DNA of 64,000 nt, from positions 4,044 to 68,043 of the forward strand of contig JBKEAM010000031.1 in NCBI GenBank assembly GCA_047972265.1, given 5' to 3'. This document shows positions 1-7,939 of this stretch, piece by piece; within the stretch, counting starts at the first letter, position 1; every line of letters begins with the position of its first letter. Under the pieces are notes generated by a model. That model had not been told where the DNA came from. It worked only from the letters and a program-made list of their open reading frames with translations, and made no database searches. A program made the position numbers and the translations under genes. This DNA is from JAAYCI01 sp047972265. Its GTDB lineage: Bacteria; Bacillota; Clostridia; Oscillospirales; Ruminococcaceae.

Positions 1-108
1 CTTATCAATAGGCCAGAGACGACTAATGCCGGTAAGGTATTGCAACTGCGGGCGCTATACACCGCGTTGGAAGATGTAATGCAAAGCGGGGGTGGTAGCA
101 ATGTTTGA
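1..108 (+). CDS. C-terminal end of an unidentified phage protein (partial)
   Basis: An open frame runs from the window edge to a TGA at 106-108 and encodes the last 35 residues of a protein whose start is upstream. The fragment is too short to recognise. It overlaps the next gene start by a few bases, as is usual in this tightly packed early operon. Confidence 0.5.
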   Translation, partial: LINRPETTNAGKVLQLRALYTALEDVMQSGGGSNV

Positions 109-586
109 GCAACAGACCCTTACCGCCCGGCGGGACGCAGAAATAAAGATACTGCTTTGCCTGCATCAATTGTGGCAGCAGGACGCACCAGATCCGCCAC
201 CACTTGGGCAATATTTCCGCCAGTGGCCCACCGTGCAGGATGTGCCAGGCGAAAAGCTGGCGTTTGTAACGGCAGCTTTAGAAGAAGAAAAACTGTGTCG
301 AAAGCTAAAGGGCGACGCACGTTATTACCGCACGCTGACTATTGCGGAAAAGATTGCGGAATACGAATACGCACTGCAGGCCCTGCGCTATGAACTGTAC
401 GGCGACGACGGCAGCCAATTGGATAACGGTGTAACGCAACGGGAGTTTAAACGCATGGTTGCCGCCAGCGTGGCCAAATACTACGAAACAAAGGAACACG
501 CATATTTGGAAGGCGCGGGAGAAGCAGAACCTTTTGAGCCGTACGCATATTTGGAAGAGTTGGAACGGGAGGACGCGAACAAATGA
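101..586 (+). CDS. Hypothetical phage early protein
   Basis: A 161-residue protein, acidic and mostly helical in appearance, with no motif I recognise. The ATG at 101 is preceded by a G-rich element at 87-91; a GTG at 92 in the same frame would add three residues and cannot be excluded. The gene overlaps both neighbours by a few bases, so it is probably translated as part of the early operon. The function is unknown. Confidence 0.7.
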   Translation: MFEQQTLTARRDAEIKILLCLHQLWQQDAPDPPPLGQYFRQWPTVQDVPGEKLAFVTAALEEEKLCRKLKGDARYYRTLTIAEKIAEYEYALQALRYELYGDDGSQLDNGVTQREFKRMVAASVAKYYETKEHAYLEGAGEAEPFEPYAYLEELEREDANK

Positions 587-762
587 AAAAACGTAAAAGG
601 CAAAATTTCCCTGTACGAACAGGGGTATCAATGGCGGCTTTTTTAATCAGTTTTGCGCTGATGGAAGCGGAAGTGGTACCACTGGGCATTGGTTTACTAC
701 TTTGCGCGCTATTGGCATTTGTAACGTATGTGGTTGCCTGCTATGAGGGCTGGGCATACTAA
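583..762 (+). CDS. Small two-helix membrane protein
   Basis: A 59-residue frame starts at ATG 583 inside the end of the preceding gene (ATGA overlap) and stops with TAA at 760-762. The N-terminus is very basic (KKRKRQ), followed by two hydrophobic stretches at about residues 14-28 and 32-53, separated by a short acidic turn. This is the layout of a small membrane protein. It is not a recognisable holin, and it lies in the early region. The overlap with the upstream gene and the clean stop make it a likely real gene. Confidence 0.6.
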   Translation: MKKRKRQNFPVRTGVSMAAFLISFALMEAEVVPLGIGLLLCALLAFVTYVVACYEGWAY

Positions 763-788
763 AAAATATTTAAAAGGGGGCAAGATAT

Positions 789-1028
789 ATGGAAAAAAGA
801 ATGGCATACATCGAAATAAAGGTAATGGGACCGGGTGTTGTAGCGGCAAGTATGGCAGGAACGGCAGAAGGCATATTGGACGGACTTTGTGCCACGTTAG
901 TAGAAGCCCTACGTAAAACGGCTAAAGATAGGGGCTTGCCGGTTGAAAAACTGTTTGCCAATGCAGTGGAGATACAGCACGAAATGATAAAAAGCAACAT
1001 AGTGGCCGAAATGGACACCAAAGCATAA
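789..1028 (+). CDS. Hypothetical small phage protein
   Basis: A 79-residue protein preceded by a strong AAAAGGGGG element at 771-780. It has a hydrophobic, glycine/alanine-rich centre and ends in an acidic helix; no family is recognised. It is followed by a structured non-coding region before the Rep-like gene, so it probably closes the first early transcription unit. Confidence 0.6.
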   Translation: MEKRMAYIEIKVMGPGVVAASMAGTAEGILDGLCATLVEALRKTAKDRGLPVEKLFANAVEIQHEMIKSNIVAEMDTKA

Positions 1029-1033
1029 AAATA

Positions 1034-1056
1034 GGGCACATGGTTTCCATGTGCCC
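1034..1056 (+). terminator. Hairpin after first early genes
   Basis: Perfect stem GGGCACATGG (1034-1043) / CCATGTGCCC (1047-1056) with a three-base loop, six bases after the preceding stop codon. There is no T-run, so it may be a weak terminator, an mRNA-stabilising end or part of a replication origin. Confidence 0.5.
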
Positions 1057-1272
1057 ACATCTATACAAAAAAATAAATACCCGTTGACCTTGTGGCCTGG
1101 CAGCCGTCAACGGGCAAAAAAAGCGTTGCTTTTTGTACTTAAAGTATAACACAAAGGGCAAAAACAACGCAATGTAAAACGGCTGAAAATCGGGCTTTAG
1201 TCACCCAGTAACGGTATTAATAAGCCGACAAAAAGAGACTGCCAGGCAGAAAAACAAAGGGGGTGCCCTTGT
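1057..1272. other. Structured non-coding region upstream of rep-like gene
   Basis: No gene is seen. CCCGTTGAC (1080-1088) pairs with GTCAACGGG (1106-1114), with an inner GGC/GCC pair. A second weak hairpin is AAAAAGC (1118-1124) / GCTTTTT (1128-1134). Further on, GGCTT near 1194 can pair with AAGCC near 1221. Such hairpins next to an HUH Rep gene could hold a nick site or regulatory RNA; this is inference. Confidence 0.45.
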
Positions 1273-2193
1273 GTGTATCTGCAAAAAGTATACAAGGCAG
1301 GACAAACGATAGAAATACAGAAGACATTTAGCAAGCGTTATGGCCGAAACATAACGCGGGGGAAGAACCAATGCCCAACACCCAAGGCCATGAAAAATTA
1401 TAACGATTTGATGGCCCGGCGCGAACTAACCAGGACATTTAATGAAAATTTTGCAGACGGAGACATACATTTGGTGCTACGCCACCGCAGAGGTACGAAC
1501 CCCACACCAGACGAAGCCAAAGCCATGCTTGACAAATATATCCGTCAAGTACGCACGGAATACCGGCGGCTGGGGTACGAAATAGTATACGCGCGGGCGT
1601 CGGCTGTTGGAAAAAAAGGCGGGATCCACCACCACCTGGTTGTAAACGTGCCCGGAGCAACAAAAAGCATTTTGGCGGCCCTGCGTACCAACTGGCTCCA
1701 TGGCAGCGTAAACTTTACACCCCTGTACACATACGGCGAATTTAGCGGGTTGGCTAAATATTTTTTGGGGCAAGGCAAAGAAAGCGAAAACGACACCGAG
1801 GACGAAAAGCTGCAAATTATTGGCAATCGGTGGAGCGGCAGCAAAAATTTGCGCAGGGTAAAGCCGGATGTAAAGCAAGTATCCGCAAAAAAGTGGCGGG
1901 AGCCACCCAAAGCAAAAAAAGGCTACCGGATAGATGTTGACAGCATAGACGCAGGGGTAAACCCCGTAACAGATATACCGTACCTGTTTTACCGGATGGT
2001 GAAAATTGACCAAACAGGCAAAGCGGCAGAGAGGGTACAGGCCGAAAACAGAAAGGCGGTACGGGATGCATGGAACAGGCCCGAATGGGCAAACCAACAT
2101 ATCGTTGGAAGATTACAAGAAACTATACCAAAGCGGGGCAAGCGAAAATCAAAAAAGCCCATTAAACCAGTGGCGGGGCCAGCGGAGCCGTGA
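1273..2193 (+). CDS. HUH-type rolling-circle replication initiator-like protein
   Basis: 306 residues, starting at GTG 1273 behind an AAAGGGGG element. The N-terminal half has a basic segment followed by a region (about residues 65-165) typical of Rep proteins in Firmicutes plasmids and prophages. The histidine cluster GIHHHLVVN at about residues 116-124 fits the HUH metal-binding motif. GLAKYFLGQGKE near residue 157 places a tyrosine and lysines where the nicking Tyr motif is expected. The C-terminal third is Lys/Arg-rich. In the cell it would nick DNA at a hairpin origin. Its role in a tailed prophage, whether a replication module, satellite relic or other endonuclease, is not settled by sequence alone. 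It is followed by a RecU-like gene that overlaps its 3' end. Confidence 0.7.
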   Translation: MYLQKVYKAGQTIEIQKTFSKRYGRNITRGKNQCPTPKAMKNYNDLMARRELTRTFNENFADGDIHLVLRHRRGTNPTPDEAKAMLDKYIRQVRTEYRRLGYEIVYARASAVGKKGGIHHHLVVNVPGATKSILAALRTNWLHGSVNFTPLYTYGEFSGLAKYFLGQGKESENDTEDEKLQIIGNRWSGSKNLRRVKPDVKQVSAKKWREPPKAKKGYRIDVDSIDAGVNPVTDIPYLFYRMVKIDQTGKAAERVQAENRKAVRDAWNRPEWANQHIVGRLQETIPKRGKRKSKKPIKPVAGPAEP

Positions 2194-2677
2194 AAACGGA
2201 AAGCAGCTTGAAGAATGGATAAGCGCCGCCTGTGAATATTACGACAAAGCGGGGCTGGCCCTGATAGAAAAGACGCCGGAACCCATGGCCCCCATAAAAA
2301 GGCTGGAAGCCAACCGATTTGTTGCGGTGTATACCGAAAAAGCCCAGGGCGATTACAAAGGTACCCTTGACGGTGGGCGGGCAGTAGCTTTTGAAGCCAA
2401 GCATACAGACGATGATTTTATAAAAGCGGCCGCGGTTACAAAAAAGCAAACTGGATGGCTGGACAGGCAACAACAGTATGGCGCTATGTGCTTTGTGGTG
2501 GTAAGTATACAGGCCCGCAAATTCTTCCGGGTACCGTGGAAGTTTTGGCGGGACATGAAAAAACACTACGGACGCAAATACATGACGCTGGAAGACCTAC
2601 AGCCGCATGAAATAAGGTTGGAAGCCCGTGGCGGGTACATTGGATTGATGTTTTTAGAAGGGAGCGGGGCAATATGA
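2066..2677 (+). CDS. recU: RecU-like Holliday junction resolvase
   Basis: About 203 residues. The region around residues 55-165 resembles RecU: an RG.. R..NGK..EEWI helix, a linker with EKTPEP, a GTLDGGRAVAFEAKHTDDDF segment with the acidic residues and EAK lysine of the nuclease fold, then Q..WL.RQQQYGAMCFVVVS. RecU cuts four-way junctions during recombination and replication restart. I chose ATG 2066 because AAAGGCGG precedes it at a suitable distance; a TTG at 2006 is possible. Either start lies inside the 3' end of the Rep-like gene, so the two overlap by over 120 bases in different frames, which is unusually long. Confidence 0.75.
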   Translation: MHGTGPNGQTNISLEDYKKLYQSGASENQKSPLNQWRGQRSRENGKQLEEWISAACEYYDKAGLALIEKTPEPMAPIKRLEANRFVAVYTEKAQGDYKGTLDGGRAVAFEAKHTDDDFIKAAAVTKKQTGWLDRQQQYGAMCFVVVSIQARKFFRVPWKFWRDMKKHYGRKYMTLEDLQPHEIRLEARGGYIGLMFLEGSGAI

Positions 2678-2967
2678 AGCCTTACGAAGAAAAAAGCAAT
2701 CGAAAAGAAGCGAAGTGCGTTGCGCTGGAATGGACTACACACCGATTTGGTAGCCGCCATATTTTACGGGGCCAGTACATGGCACAAGATGCCGAAATTA
2801 TTATTTTGCACCGGCCGAACCCCAAAGAAGGGCTTTTTTACATGGATGCGCCGTTGTTTGGGCTAAAAGACAGGATGCTGGACGCGTTTACATGGCGCGA
2901 AGCAGAAAAAGAAGCAATAGAAATATTGGAACAAACAACCGGATTGAAAATACAAATGGAAAATTAA
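2674..2967 (+). CDS. Hypothetical phage early protein
   Basis: A 97-residue protein whose ATG overlaps the stop of the RecU-like gene (ATGA), implying coupled translation. It has a mixed alpha/beta appearance and a charged C-terminal helix (REAEKEAIEILEQTTG). No family is recognised. Confidence 0.6.
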   Translation: MKPYEEKSNRKEAKCVALEWTTHRFGSRHILRGQYMAQDAEIIILHRPNPKEGLFYMDAPLFGLKDRMLDAFTWREAEKEAIEILEQTTGLKIQMEN

Positions 2968-2983
2968 CAGGAGGTTGCGCCAC

Positions 2984-3553
2984 ATGAAAAAGACAATCGA
3001 ATTTAAAAAAGAAGATCAAAGCGGGACGGCTCCCCTACCCCCGGCAACAGTACCCGAATTATCCCGCGAAGAACTGTTGGGGATCCTGCATACCCCCGCC
3101 CCGTACAACGTAAGCATGGCAGAGATACGCAACTGGCCAACATACGGAACCTGCCGTTTTTGCGGGCAGATCCAAACACAAAACGGGTATGCGACGCAAG
3201 AAGCGGCCGACGAAGGCATAACACGGTATTGCAAGTGCATAGCAGCACAGCAGTACCGCCGCCAGATGGACGCAGAAGAACACCGTACCGAAGCGTTGCG
3301 GGAAGCTGCCGAACGCATAGACCTGTTATTTGGGGAAGGTGCAGAGTTTTGCGGGGATGATTATTGTATGCCATGCGTTATACAGGTAATTTTGGACGCT
3401 GCCGCGAATGTATACGACGGCACAATGCTGTCAGCAAAAATAAAAATAAACGGCAGTATGCAGGCGGATGTATCAAAGGGCGCCAGTGGAAACTTAAAAA
3501 TAAAGCGCAAAAATTCGGGAGAAACCACGGTTGAAATACAGACACAGCGGTGA
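2984..3553 (+). CDS. Cys-rich, probably zinc-binding phage protein
   Basis: 189 residues starting at ATG 2984, eight bases after a perfect AGGAGG. The central part has CRFCG near residue 53 and CKC near residue 83, and later closely spaced cysteines (FCGDDYCMPC), which look like metal-binding knuckles. The C-terminal third is Lys-rich with beta-like repeats. This architecture recurs in uncharacterised Firmicutes phage early regions. The function is unknown. Confidence 0.65.
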   Translation: MKKTIEFKKEDQSGTAPLPPATVPELSREELLGILHTPAPYNVSMAEIRNWPTYGTCRFCGQIQTQNGYATQEAADEGITRYCKCIAAQQYRRQMDAEEHRTEALREAAERIDLLFGEGAEFCGDDYCMPCVIQVILDAAANVYDGTMLSAKIKINGSMQADVSKGASGNLKIKRKNSGETTVEIQTQR

Positions 3554-3562
3554 GGTGGCGAC

Positions 3563-3811
3563 ATGATGCAATGCCCAATTTGCGGGGCCGAGGGATCGGC
3601 AGTACATGGCTGGGTACACTGCCCGGCGGTACAAGATACCGTTTGTATGCTGCACTGCTATTCCCCGCGGTGCGAATACAGGCCGGACACGGGGGTTAGT
3701 TATCAGCCATGCAGGTACCAACAAATAGCATGGGAACAAAAACTAAAAGCCCGCGAAGCAGAAGGGATGTTGCCCACACTGCCGCCCGAAATTTTGAACT
3801 GGGGAAAATAG
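3563..3811 (+). CDS. Small zinc-ribbon-like protein
   Basis: 82 residues with CPIC at the N-terminus, further cysteines at about residues 20 and 28-37 (HC, C..HCYSPRC) and CRY near residue 50. Paired CxxC-like motifs suggest a small zinc-binding fold. A GAGGTGG element precedes ATG 3563. It sits just upstream of the cytosine methyltransferase. The function is unknown. Confidence 0.6.
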   Translation: MMQCPICGAEGSAVHGWVHCPAVQDTVCMLHCYSPRCEYRPDTGVSYQPCRYQQIAWEQKLKAREAEGMLPTLPPEILNWGK

Positions 3812-3837
3812 ACAAAATCAAAGGAAGGTTAAAGCCG

Positions 3838-5817
3838 ATGAATGCACAAACCAATATACTTGACGAAATTATTGTGGACTGCTTTGCAGGCGGTGGCGGG
3901 TGGAGTACCGGCATAGAGCAGGCCACCGGCGCGCCGGTGGATATAGCTATCAATCACGACCCGGACGCAATTTTAATGCACAAAACGAACCACCCATACA
4001 CAGAGCATTACTGTGAAAACATCTATGTGGTGGATCCGCGCAAGGCAGTGCGGGGGCGCCCAGTAGGCTGGGCACACTTTAGCCCGGATTGCAAGCACTT
4101 TAGTAAGGCCAAAGGCGGTAAGCCTGTAGAAAAAAAGATACGGGGCCTTGCATGGGTAGTTTTACGGTGGGCAGGACTGGTACGCCCCCGCATTATAAGC
4201 ATAGAAAACGTGGAAGAATTTTTGACATGGGGGCCGGTACGGCGTGGGCGGCCGGTAAAAAGTCGAAAAGGAGAAACTTTTTTAAAGTTTGTAGCCCAGC
4301 TTGAAGCGCTGGGGTACGTTGTTGAATGGAAAGAACTGCGTGCCTGTGACACTGGCGCACCTACCACACGCAAAAGATTGTTTGTGATTGCCCGGTGCGA
4401 CGGGCAGCCGATTGTATGGCCTGAACCAACACATGGCGACCCCAAAAGTGCAGAGGTGCAAAGCGGGAAGCTGAAACCATGGCGAACGGCTGCCGAGATT
4501 ATAGACTGGACACTTCCATGCCCTTCTATCTTTGAGCGCAAAAAGCCGCTGGCAGAAAATACAATGAAGCGGATAGCCCGCGGAATAGAAAAATTTGTGC
4601 TAAATAACCCAGATCCTTTTATTGTGAAATTTCAACAAAACAGCGTTGGGCAAGATTTGGGAAGGCCCCTTGACACAGTTATGCCGGGAGCAGCTAGGTT
4701 TGGGGTTGTAAATCCATATATTGTGCAGGTAAACCACAGCGGTGACCGCTTCCGCGGCCAGGCGTTGCAAGATCCGTTACAAACAATAACCGCAAAGCAT
4801 GGGTATGGCGTAGTTACCCCGGTAATGACCGCCATAGGACAAACAGGTTTTAGCACAGACAGATCTTACCCGACAGACGCACCGGTGCGTACAGTAGTAA
4901 GCAAGGCAGAGCAGTGCATTGTGACCCCAACGCTTATACAAACAGGGTACGGAGAGAAAAAAGGGCAACTGCCCCGGGTGCCGGGGCTAGAAAAACCATT
5001 AGGTACCGTCGTAAGCACAGAGAAGCATGCCGTTATCGCCCTCACTTTGGTGCAGTATCACGGCGAAAAAACAGAAAAAGAACACCGCGGGCAAAAAATG
5101 GAAGATCCCATTTTGACAGTGGACGGCAGCAACAGGTACGGGCTTGTATCCGCCAGCCTTGTATCTTTTCAAAACGGGCAGGATGGGCGCCCGCCGGAAG
5201 AACCTTTAAATACCATAACCACAAAAGAAAAAAGCGGGATGGTTGCCGCTTATCTTGCGAAGCACTACGGGGGAAATTATACAGGCCCCGGAAGCGGGGC
5301 GCATGATCCAGTGCATACTATTACCGAACACGACCACAACGCACTGGTAACCGCTTTTGTGTCAAAGCAAAAGGGTACCAATATTGGGCAGGACGCTGAA
5401 AGCCCACTGCAAACAATAACCGCAGGCGGAAAGCACTTTGCCGAGGTTAGGGCATTTTTAATTAAATATTACGGAACAGGAGCGGGGCAAGATCTAAACG
5501 CCCCACTGCACACAGTAACAACAGATGACCGTTTCGGGCTTGTGTCAATCCACGGAATTGATTACCAGATAGTGGATATTGGTATGCGGATGCTTTCCCC
5601 GCGGGAATTGTACTGTGCACAGGGCTTTCCGCCAGATTATGTAATAGACCACGATTATACCGGAAAGGCGTACCCCAAAAGCAAACAGGTTGCAAGGTGT
5701 GGCAATGCGGTGCCCCCGCCTTTTGCCCGCGCACTTGTTAGGGCGAACTGGCCCGAAAAATGCAAAGGCGTAAAAATTGAAACAATGGCACAGCTAAACA
5801 AGCATATTGCGGTATAA
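3838..5817 (+). CDS. dcm: Phage-type DNA (cytosine-5-) methyltransferase with repeated insert
   Basis: 659 residues. The start is ATG 3838, behind AAGGAAGG; the frame stays open upstream to 3709 but that part overlaps the previous gene. Motif I is DCFAGGGGW (about residue 14). The catalytic loop reads SPDCKHFS (about 82), where PPC is usual, so the nucleophilic Cys is kept. ENV of motif VI is near 123, RKRLFVIAR is motif VIII, and GNAVPPPFARALV near 622 is motif X. The region of about residues 265-575, where target recognition lies, is built of nine related units. The enzyme transfers methyl groups from S-adenosylmethionine to C5 of cytosine, probably protecting phage DNA against host restriction. 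It is followed directly by an adenine methylase gene. Confidence 0.9.
   Translation: MNAQTNILDEIIVDCFAGGGGWSTGIEQATGAPVDIAINHDPDAILMHKTNHPYTEHYCENIYVVDPRKAVRGRPVGWAHFSPDCKHFSKAKGGKPVEKKIRGLAWVVLRWAGLVRPRIISIENVEEFLTWGPVRRGRPVKSRKGETFLKFVAQLEALGYVVEWKELRACDTGAPTTRKRLFVIARCDGQPIVWPEPTHGDPKSAEVQSGKLKPWRTAAEIIDWTLPCPSIFERKKPLAENTMKRIARGIEKFVLNNPDPFIVKFQQNSVGQDLGRPLDTVMPGAARFGVVNPYIVQVNHSGDRFRGQALQDPLQTITAKHGYGVVTPVMTAIGQTGFSTDRSYPTDAPVRTVVSKAEQCIVTPTLIQTGYGEKKGQLPRVPGLEKPLGTVVSTEKHAVIALTLVQYHGEKTEKEHRGQKMEDPILTVDGSNRYGLVSASLVSFQNGQDGRPPEEPLNTITTKEKSGMVAAYLAKHYGGNYTGPGSGAHDPVHTITEHDHNALVTAFVSKQKGTNIGQDAESPLQTITAGGKHFAEVRAFLIKYYGTGAGQDLNAPLHTVTTDDRFGLVSIHGIDYQIVDIGMRMLSPRELYCAQGFPPDYVIDHDYTGKAYPKSKQVARCGNAVPPPFARALVRANWPEKCKGVKIETMAQLNKHIAV
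4652..5560 (+). repeat. Nine degenerate ~33-residue repeats in the methyltransferase
   Basis: Within the C5 methyltransferase, nine units share the pattern P(L/V/I)xT(I/V), a short variable turn, then (Y/F/A)G(L/V)V and a polar loop. Clear cores include DPLQTITAKHGYGVV, EPLNTITTKEKSGMV, SPLQTITAGGKHFAEV and APLHTVTTDDRFGLV. The DNA copies have diverged, so this is an old protein-level duplication, not a recent tandem DNA repeat. Confidence 0.8.
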
Positions 5818-5829
5818 GGGGGCGTAGCA

Positions 5830-6624
5830 GTGCAAAAAACAAAACCTGTCCTAAAGTACCCCGGAGCCAAGCAAGGTATTAGCGATTGGATAATATCACA
5901 CTTCCCGCCCCACCGCGTATACGTAGAACCGTACCTAGGCAGCGCCGCCGTTTTGCTTAATAAAGGCCATGTGCCAATTGAAACGGTAAACGACATTAAC
6001 GACGATGTTGTAAACCTGTTTCGCACCATCCGGCAACAGCCCGAAGCATTGGCAAAAGCGGTGTACAGTACACCATATGCCCGCGCCGAATATAACGCAG
6101 CCTTTGCCACGGGTGCGGAAACCGACATAGAGCGCGCACGCATATTTTTAATTAAAAGCTGGCAAAGCCACGGGCACAGGCAATTGCATTATAACGTGGG
6201 CTGGAAGCGGGACATATCCCGCGAAGCTGCCTATGCCGCCCGATACTGGGCAGACCTGCCAGGCAGGATATGCGATACAGCCGAACGCCTACGCGGGGTA
6301 CAGATAGAGAGCATAGACGCGCTGGAATTAATAAAAGCATACAACGCCAAAGACGTACTCATTTATGCCGACCCGCCTTACCTGCTATCTACCCGCAGCC
6401 AAAAAAAACACTATCGACACGAAATGACCGACGCAGACCACGCCGAACTGTTACAGGTATTGCGCCAACACAAAGGGTTTGTGGTGCTAAGTGGGTATGA
6501 TAACGATTTGTACAATAGCTGCCTGCAGGACTGGCACACCGACACCATACCCACCCGCGCAAGCAACGCCCAGCCGCGTATAGAAAAAATATGGATGAAT
6601 TTTGAATATCAACTGCAATTTTAA
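5830..6624 (+). CDS. dam: DNA adenine methyltransferase, D12 class (Dam-like)
   Basis: 264 residues, starting at GTG 5830 after an AAGGGGG element. The AdoMet-binding start is LKYPGAK (about residues 7-13) with VEPYLGSAAVLLNK following. NDINDDVVNLFRTIR is the second conserved block, and the catalytic ADPPY is near residue 181. Order and length match Dam/D12 enzymes that methylate N6 of adenine. Together with the preceding C5 enzyme it would give the phage DNA two kinds of methyl mark. The target site cannot be read from sequence. Confidence 0.9.
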   Translation: MQKTKPVLKYPGAKQGISDWIISHFPPHRVYVEPYLGSAAVLLNKGHVPIETVNDINDDVVNLFRTIRQQPEALAKAVYSTPYARAEYNAAFATGAETDIERARIFLIKSWQSHGHRQLHYNVGWKRDISREAAYAARYWADLPGRICDTAERLRGVQIESIDALELIKAYNAKDVLIYADPPYLLSTRSQKKHYRHEMTDADHAELLQVLRQHKGFVVLSGYDNDLYNSCLQDWHTDTIPTRASNAQPRIEKIWMNFEYQLQF

Positions 6625-6639
6625 AAAGGAGGTTTCACC

Positions 6640-7287
6640 GTGAATATTTATGTATGCAGCCCCTACGGGGGAAAAGAAGAAAATTATCAAGCGGCGCGGG
6701 GGTACTGCCTAACGGTGGCAGAAGCGGGGCATACCCCGTTTGCAAGCCATGTAATGCTGCATAAGGTGTTTTTTGAGCCGAACGACCGCGAAGCGGGACT
6801 GGAAGCGGGGCTGGCACTTATAGACATATGCCAAGAACTATGGATGTTTGGCCCGCCCCCGATTACGCGGGGCATGGGAATTGAAATTAAGTATGCAAAA
6901 AAGAAAGGGTTACGCATTGTGAACAAAATGCAAAAACAACCATCCCAAAAAACAACACCGGCGAAAGCAGCCACTGCGCCGGATCCGTCCTTTGTAAACT
7001 GGGCGGGGCAATACTTACAAGCGCGGTGCGACGCCATGCACAGGCTATCGAAACAATACAGCGCCACCGAAGCGGGCGAACTGCTGGAAATAGTAAAAAA
7101 GGACGCTATTGCCCGCAGCAACAAAGACGGGGCCGCCCCCCTGCTGGATATTTATGCCGGGCTTGCAGCGATTACATGTAAAACGGCAGAAGCGGGGCTG
7201 CCATTTGGATTGCTTAAAAACAATATTGCAACATTGGACTGGCGCCCGCAGGTTGAATTTGCTACAGAACTGTTGATGGGAGGGTAA
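6640..7287 (+). CDS. Nucleoside 2-deoxyribosyltransferase-like (DUF4406-type) protein
   Basis: 215 residues, starting at GTG 6640 behind AAAGGAGG. The first ~95 residues have the fold signature of the deoxyribosyltransferase-like family: MNIYVCSPYGG at the start, then AGHTPFASH, and LIDICQELWMFGPPPITRGMGIEIKYA. The GM.IEI..A motif is typical of DUF4406 proteins common in phages. The C-terminal ~110 residues are a separate helical segment after a Pro/Ala-rich linker. A nucleotide-related role is likely but unproven. Confidence 0.7.
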   Translation: MNIYVCSPYGGKEENYQAARGYCLTVAEAGHTPFASHVMLHKVFFEPNDREAGLEAGLALIDICQELWMFGPPPITRGMGIEIKYAKKKGLRIVNKMQKQPSQKTTPAKAATAPDPSFVNWAGQYLQARCDAMHRLSKQYSATEAGELLEIVKKDAIARSNKDGAAPLLDIYAGLAAITCKTAEAGLPFGLLKNNIATLDWRPQVEFATELLMGG

Positions 7288-7290
7288 AGC

Positions 7291-7914
7291 ATGAAACCAA
7301 TGCTATTTAACACCGCTATGGTACGAGCCATACAGGCAGGACAAAAGACGGTTACTAGGCGGGTTGTGAAGGGTAGTGCATTACAGTTTTTGAATAATGG
7401 CTTTTCTCCAGAGTTCGTAGCCCACCCCGAAAACGGGTTTTCTCCGTTTGGGTTTGCTGGTGACGCCCTCTATGTGCGGGAAACGTGGACGTGCATAAGA
7501 GATATAGAAACTGGTCATCGTGATTATTTTTATGCGGCAAATCAGAAGGACTATGATACTGTATCTTCCACATATCTTTGCGATGATGATGGATTTGACA
7601 CCGGGAAACCTTTCCCGTGGAAACCATCAATACACATGCCAAAGGCTATTGCTCGCTTGTTCCTACGAGTGACCGATGTGCGGGTTGAAAGGCTGCAAGA
7701 TATTACAGAAGAGCAGGCTAAAAAAGAAGGCTGTTGCACATTCAGCGATAAAATAGGCGACGGAAAATTTAGGGATGTGTTGAATTTTGACTTAACCGCA
7801 AAAGACGCTTTTGCAGAGTTGTGGAACAGCACTTTACCGAAAAACCCAAACAAATTTAAATGCCCCGAAAATTCGTGGAAAACAACCCTTGGGTATGGGC
7901 AATTGAATTTATAA
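7291..7914 (+). CDS. ASCH-like phage protein with frameshifted C-terminus
   Basis: 207 residues as read. The start MKPMLFNTAMVRAIQAGQKTVTRRVVK and the GDALYVRETW block (about residues 58-67) are hallmarks of ASCH-like phage proteins, which are thought to bind RNA or nucleotides. The family normally ends in a NPWVW.IEF strand. Here the frame ends instead with WKTTLGYGQLNL, while a shift at 7876-7878 gives ENNPWVWAIEFIKGEKPEGNK, stopping at 7941-7943 and overlapping the next ATG by four bases. One missing G in TGGGAAAA would explain this, so the gene is probably mutated or mis-sequenced at that point. Confidence 0.75.
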   Translation: MKPMLFNTAMVRAIQAGQKTVTRRVVKGSALQFLNNGFSPEFVAHPENGFSPFGFAGDALYVRETWTCIRDIETGHRDYFYAANQKDYDTVSSTYLCDDDGFDTGKPFPWKPSIHMPKAIARLFLRVTDVRVERLQDITEEQAKKEGCCTFSDKIGDGKFRDVLNFDLTAKDAFAELWNSTLPKNPNKFKCPENSWKTTLGYGQLNL

Positions 7915-7939
7915 AAGGCGAAAAGCCGGAGGGAAACAA

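Noticed and set aside
4652..5560. CRISPR-like or tandem DNA repeat array
   Set aside because: The periodicity is at protein level inside the methyltransferase and the DNA units are strongly diverged, with no constant repeat or spacer lengths.
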